Assembly: GCA_027030285.1 (NCBI GenBank)
Contig: JALVFC010000032.1
Location: 1 to 17,744 of the forward strand
Direction of reading: 5' to 3'
DNA from: Thiotrichaceae bacterium
GTDB lineage: Bacteria > Pseudomonadota > Gammaproteobacteria > Thiotrichales > Thiotrichaceae
Length of the DNA stretch: 17,744 nt
The position numbers were made by a program, and so were the translations under genes. This document shows, piece by piece, positions 14,913 to 17,744 of the stretch (the stretch's first letter is position 1; each line of letters opens with the position of its first letter). The notes beneath the pieces were generated by a model. The model saw only the letters and a list, made by a program, of their open reading frames with translations. It ran no database searches and was not told the DNA's origin.

Positions 14913-14955
14913 TGCGCTCCAAAATAGAGCAAGAAATGACTCATTTTAGTGCGCA
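14913..14955. promoter_or_regulatory. Dyad cluster upstream of the symporter operon, NtrC-box-like
   Basis: The arms TGCGCTCCAAAAT (14913-14925) and ATTTTAGTGCGCA (14943-14955) form an imperfect inverted repeat matching at 11 of 13 positions. Between them is AAATGA-C-TCATTT (14934-14946). The left half, CGCTCCAAAATAGAGCA, agrees with an NtrC-type site (TGCACC-N5-GGTGCA) at most of its fixed positions. I found no sigma54 promoter with GG at -24 downstream, so the regulator is not identified. Confidence 0.4.
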
Positions 14956-15064
14956 CCTGATATATATAGACCTAAATCCGGTTTTTTGTCAGCTTTTGTG
15001 TAAAATCTACAACAGCTTTTCACCTTAACAGGGCTGGTCCGTCCTCACGCTATCATTCCCCCCT

Positions 15065-15143
15065 GTCATTGCGGCACAGACCGCAATCCATTTATACAAC
15101 AGCACACGGCTCAACCGTGGATACCGGCCTGCACCGGTATGAC
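15065..15143. repeat. Dispersed double-hairpin repeat (dRS3-like)
   Basis: Two hairpins, ATTGCGG-CACAGA-CCGCAAT (15068-15087) and ATACCGG-CCTGCA-CCGGTAT (15121-15140), are bracketed by outer pairs GTCAT/ATGAC (15065-15069 with 15139-15143) and ATCCA/TGGAT (15086-15090 with 15118-15122). This matches the widespread proteobacterial repeats of the form CGTCATTCCC...GGGAATCCA. It sits in the 409-bp gap between divergent genes, where no protein gene was found. Confidence 0.6.
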
Positions 15144-15211
15144 GTGATGACCTCTTCCATGTACATTCCTGGCAAGTTAAAGTTACCGTTTTTAAAAGTG
15201 GTCAATCGTTC

Positions 15212-16084
15212 ATGTCAGCACATATTTTTCATTCTCGAGGTTTTTTATCCCTGTTTTTTCTCTGCCTGATCTGTGCCAAAGGTGTTGCAAAGCAACCACA
15301 GTTACTACTAGCCGAGGTATACAAGCCGCAGGATGATATTCCACTCAGCCAGTACTGGGTTAGCGAAAAATATGATGGTGTCAGGGCATTATGGGATGGT
15401 AAACAGCTTATCTCCAGACAGGGAAACGTCTACCATGCCCCAGCATGGTTTACCAGAGGTTTCCCGCAACAACACCTGGATGGAGAACTGTGGATAGCCC
15501 GAGGTCATTTTGAACGACTGGTTAGCACCGTACAAAAGGCAAAACCTGTCGATTCTGAGTGGCAACAGGTGCGCTACATGGTGTTTGAGCTACCGTACGG
15601 CAAGGGGACATTCACCGGCAGGCTGCAAACACTAAGGAAAATCCTTGATCACACGCCCTCCCCTTACATTCAACTTGTGCCACAATATCAGCTGCAAACA
15701 CACCAGCAGTTAATGGCAAAACTTGAGGAAGTTACCCGTCAAGGCGCGGAAGGATTGATGCTACATCGTGGAGATGCGCCATATACAACCGGGCGTAGCG
15801 ATGATCTACTCAAGGTGAAGCGCTATCAGGATGACGAAGCAGTAGTCATGCAGCACCTTCCCGGAAAGGGAAAATATCGCGGCATGATGGGAGCTTTACA
15901 AGTACGTGATAAACACGGCAGGCTGTTTAAAATTGGCAGCGGGTTTACGGATGAACAGCGCCGTCACCCTCCTCCTGTTGGCACGCTTATTACCTATAAA
16001 TATTATGGTTTAACAAAAAAGGGGATTCCCCGCTTTGCCAGTTTTTTGCGTATCCGGCTTGACAAAAACCCTGAAGACAAATAG
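15212..16084 (+). CDS. ATP-dependent DNA ligase with signal peptide (LigE-like)
   Basis: A 290-residue minimal ATP-dependent DNA ligase, which seals nicks by forming a ligase-AMP, then DNA-AMP. The adenylated lysine is K53 in motif I (SEKYDGVRALWDGK). HLDGELW (88-94) is motif III-like, YMVFELP (122-128) follows, EGLMLH (180-185) is motif IV, and LLKVKR (199-204) is motif V. A short OB-fold (YRGMMGALQVRDKHGRLFKI and onward) completes it; no extra DNA-binding domain is present, as in LigE. Residues 1-26 form a Sec signal peptide with no lipobox, so the enzyme should be periplasmic, where LigE enzymes are thought to act on incoming or extracellular DNA. Motif IIIa has FEL where FDL is more usual. 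The ATG at 15212 has only a weak Shine-Dalgarno but yields the full signal peptide. The ABC exporter genes begin 37 bp downstream. Confidence 0.88.
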   Translation: MSAHIFHSRGFLSLFFLCLICAKGVAKQPQLLLAEVYKPQDDIPLSQYWVSEKYDGVRALWDGKQLISRQGNVYHAPAWFTRGFPQQHLDGELWIARGHFERLVSTVQKAKPVDSEWQQVRYMVFELPYGKGTFTGRLQTLRKILDHTPSPYIQLVPQYQLQTHQQLMAKLEEVTRQGAEGLMLHRGDAPYTTGRSDDLLKVKRYQDDEAVVMQHLPGKGKYRGMMGALQVRDKHGRLFKIGSGFTDEQRRHPPPVGTLITYKYYGLTKKGIPRFASFLRIRLDKNPEDK

Positions 16085-16121
16085 GCAATACTTTTTAGAC
16101 ACAATATCGTAGTATCCCGTT

Positions 16122-17054
16122 ATGCAAACGATCATCACCATTAACAACCTTGGCAAGACTTACAAATCCGGACACGAAGCACTGAAAAAGGTCAATCTGG
16201 ATATTCATAAAGGTGAAATTTTGGCACTACTAGGGCCTAATGGTGCTGGAAAAACCACCTTGATTTCCATTATTTGCGGTATTGTCTCGCCGACTTCAGG
16301 CAATGTCAGCGTGGATGGTTTTGATATTATTTCTGCTTATCGTCAGTCACGCAAACGCATTGGTCTGGTACCGCAGGAGCTGACACTTGGTGCATTTGAT
16401 ACGGTCTGGCATACGGTGAATTTTAGCCGTGGTCTGTTTGGAAAAAAGAAGGATCACGCCTATCTGGAACAATTACTCAAAGACCTTTCACTTTGGGATA
16501 AAAAAGAAAATGAATTACGTACCCTGTCTGGCGGCATGAAGCGCAGAGTGCTGATTGCCAAGGCATTATCTCATCAGCCACGTATCCTGTTTCTGGATGA
16601 GCCTACCGCAGGTGTCGATGTCGAGTTGCGCAAGGATATGTGGCAAATTGTGCGCCGTCTGCGTGAGTCTGGCGTTACCATTATCCTCACTACGCATTAC
16701 ATTGAGGAAGCCGAGGAAATTGCTGACCGGGTAGGTATCATTTCGGACGGACGTCTGTTGCTGGTTGATGATAAAAAAGCATTGATGCAAAAGCTGGGTA
16801 AAAAACAGTTGATTATTGAGCTTAAAGATCCAGTCCAGCAGCTGCCTGATAGCTTGCAAGACTACCTGCTGGAATTGTCAGAGGATGGGCAACGGTTAAC
16901 CTACACCTACAATACGCAAGGTGATGGCACGGGTATTACTGCCTTGCTACAGGCTATCAACAACGCCGGACTGTCTCTAAAAGACCTGCAAACATCGCAA
17001 AGTTCACTGGAGGATATTTTTGTGCATCTAATCAAGGAAGGAAACCACTCATGA
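16122..17054 (+). CDS. ABC transporter ATP-binding protein (YadG/DrrA-like)
   Basis: A 310-residue ATPase of an ABC-2 type exporter. It has a full nucleotide-binding domain: Walker A GPNGAGKTT (38-46), Q-loop glutamine Q85 (LVPQE), signature LSGGM (135-139), Walker B ILFLDE (155-160), and the H-loop histidine H192 (LTTHYIEEAEEIAD). About 90 further residues form the C-terminal regulatory extension found in DrrA and YadG proteins. It overlaps the permease gene by ATGA. It lies 37 bp after the ligase gene in the same direction, with no clear terminator or promoter between them, so the three may be one transcript. The closest known pair I can suggest is YadG/YadH of Escherichia coli; the substrate is unknown. 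Confidence 0.92.
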   Translation: MQTIITINNLGKTYKSGHEALKKVNLDIHKGEILALLGPNGAGKTTLISIICGIVSPTSGNVSVDGFDIISAYRQSRKRIGLVPQELTLGAFDTVWHTVNFSRGLFGKKKDHAYLEQLLKDLSLWDKKENELRTLSGGMKRRVLIAKALSHQPRILFLDEPTAGVDVELRKDMWQIVRRLRESGVTIILTTHYIEEAEEIADRVGIISDGRLLLVDDKKALMQKLGKKQLIIELKDPVQQLPDSLQDYLLELSEDGQRLTYTYNTQGDGTGITALLQAINNAGLSLKDLQTSQSSLEDIFVHLIKEGNHS

Positions 17055-17744
17055 ACTTGCAGGCTATCAAGGTCATTTACCTCCATGAACTACAGCGTAT
17101 ATGGAGCGCCCTGTTTCAAAATATTGTTTCGCCGATTATTTCTACCGCACTGTATTTTATCGTCTTTGGTTCTGCTATTGGCTCACGAATTGATAGTATT
17201 GAAGGAGTTTCCTACGGTCTTTTCATCGTGCCTGGGCTGACTATGCTCACGGTGCTGACACAAAGTATCAGCAGTGCATCCTTTGGCATTTTCTTTCCCA
17301 AGTTTACTGGCGGAATTTATGAAATTCTTTCAGCTCCCGTTTCCTATTTTGAGGTATTACTGGGTTATGTCGGCGCCGCAACTACCCGCTCCCTGTTAAT
17401 CGCCGTTATTATTTTACTGACAGCCAGTTTCTTTGTTGAATTAAAGGTCATGCACCCTGTTTGGGCAACATTGTTTCTACTGCTGACCTGTTTTTCATTT
17501 AGCCTGTTTGGCTTTATTATCGGCTTGTGGGCCAGTGATTTTGACAAGTTACAATTAATTCCTTTACTGGTTATTACACCACTGGTCTTCCTGGGCGGGA
17601 CTTTTTATTCTGTTGATATGCTGTCACCCTTCTGGCAAACAGTGAGTCTGTTTAACCCGGTGTTGTATCTGGTCAGTGGCTTTCGCTGGAGTTTTTTTGA
17701 AGTTTCCGATGTCAGTGTGGGGATCAGCCTGCTTATGATTGTAG
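17051..17744 (+). CDS. ABC-2 type transporter permease (YadH-like), partial
   Basis: About 231 codons of a membrane permease are present; the 3' end is cut by the window edge. It starts MNLQAIKVIYLHELQRIWSA with ATG overlapping the ATPase stop. The N-terminal amphipathic segment is followed by membrane helices, IISTALYFIVFGSAIGS among them. It continues with the loop GVSYGLFIVPGLTML and the ABC-2 core IYEILSAPVSYFEVLLGY. The late stretch PLVFLGGTFYSVDMLSPFWQ is the signature of ABC2_membrane exporters. Typical members have 250-270 residues, so only the last helix or so is missing. With the ATPase it should form a homodimeric or ATPase-paired exporter in the inner membrane; cargo is unknown. 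Confidence 0.9.
   Translation, partial: MNLQAIKVIYLHELQRIWSALFQNIVSPIISTALYFIVFGSAIGSRIDSIEGVSYGLFIVPGLTMLTVLTQSISSASFGIFFPKFTGGIYEILSAPVSYFEVLLGYVGAATTRSLLIAVIILLTASFFVELKVMHPVWATLFLLLTCFSFSLFGFIIGLWASDFDKLQLIPLLVITPLVFLGGTFYSVDMLSPFWQTVSLFNPVLYLVSGFRWSFFEVSDVSVGISLLMIV

Noticed and set aside
15069..15269. 66-codon plus-strand frame before the ligase gene
   Set aside because: It runs through the hairpin repeat and into the ligase in another frame, has no Shine-Dalgarno and no protein-like pattern.
16059..16064. Perfect TTGACA just before the ABC ATPase gene as a -35 box
   Set aside because: At spacers of 16-18 bp no hexamer resembles TATAAT, so no promoter is called.

Overview
The window is chromosomal DNA of moderate GC from a proteobacterium, most likely a gammaproteobacterium. 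The evidence is the family content: a DUF3683-type FAD oxidoreductase, an Aer-like PAS protein, a sodium:solute symporter with its DUF4212 small subunit, a LigE-type periplasmic DNA ligase and a YadG/YadH-like ABC pair. No rRNA, tRNA, CRISPR array, transposase or phage gene was seen. The genus cannot be fixed from the sequence.

Layout. (1) 1-2416, minus: the N-terminal two thirds of a large FAD-linked oxidoreductase, cut by the window edge. (2) 2417-2642: its probable promoter and a 122-bp inverted-repeat (MITE-like) element. (3) 2643-7802, minus: a three-gene efflux operon (TetR repressor, membrane fusion protein, RND pump) behind a near-consensus promoter with a perfect 14-bp palindrome just downstream of the -10 box. 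(4) 8100-9303: a small defence or stability patch with an orphan RHH/UPF0175-like antitoxin-type protein on the plus strand, converging on a DUF1778-GNAT toxin-antitoxin pair with its own perfect operator dyad. (5) 9304-9474: a REP-like hairpin inside a pair of 19-bp direct repeats. (6) 9475-11005, minus: two unrecognised envelope proteins, a membrane-anchored small protein and a secreted beta-propeller-like protein. (7) 11043-12609, minus: a tightly coupled triad of Roadblock/LC7 protein, stand-alone Aer-like PAS protein and PhnD-like substrate-binding protein without a signal peptide. (8) 12753-14802, minus: DUF4212 subunit plus sodium:solute symporter, ending in a clear rho-independent terminator. 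(9) 14803-15211: a divergent intergenic region with dyads and a double-hairpin dispersed repeat. (10) 15212-17744, plus: LigE-type DNA ligase, then an ABC-2 type exporter (ATPase and a permease cut by the window edge).

How the genes work together. The RND operon looks like a self-contained, ligand-induced efflux system lacking an outer-membrane channel in the window. The symporter pair is probably a carboxylate uptake system. The best candidate for an undescribed system is the Roadblock-PAS-PhnD triad: the PAS domain closely resembles the aerotaxis receptor sensor but has no transmembrane or signalling domain, and its translation is coupled to a binding-protein fold that appears to have stayed in the cytoplasm. 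This reads as an intracellular redox/ligand sensing module feeding a Roadblock (MglB-like) switch protein. The functional link is inferred from gene order and overlap only.
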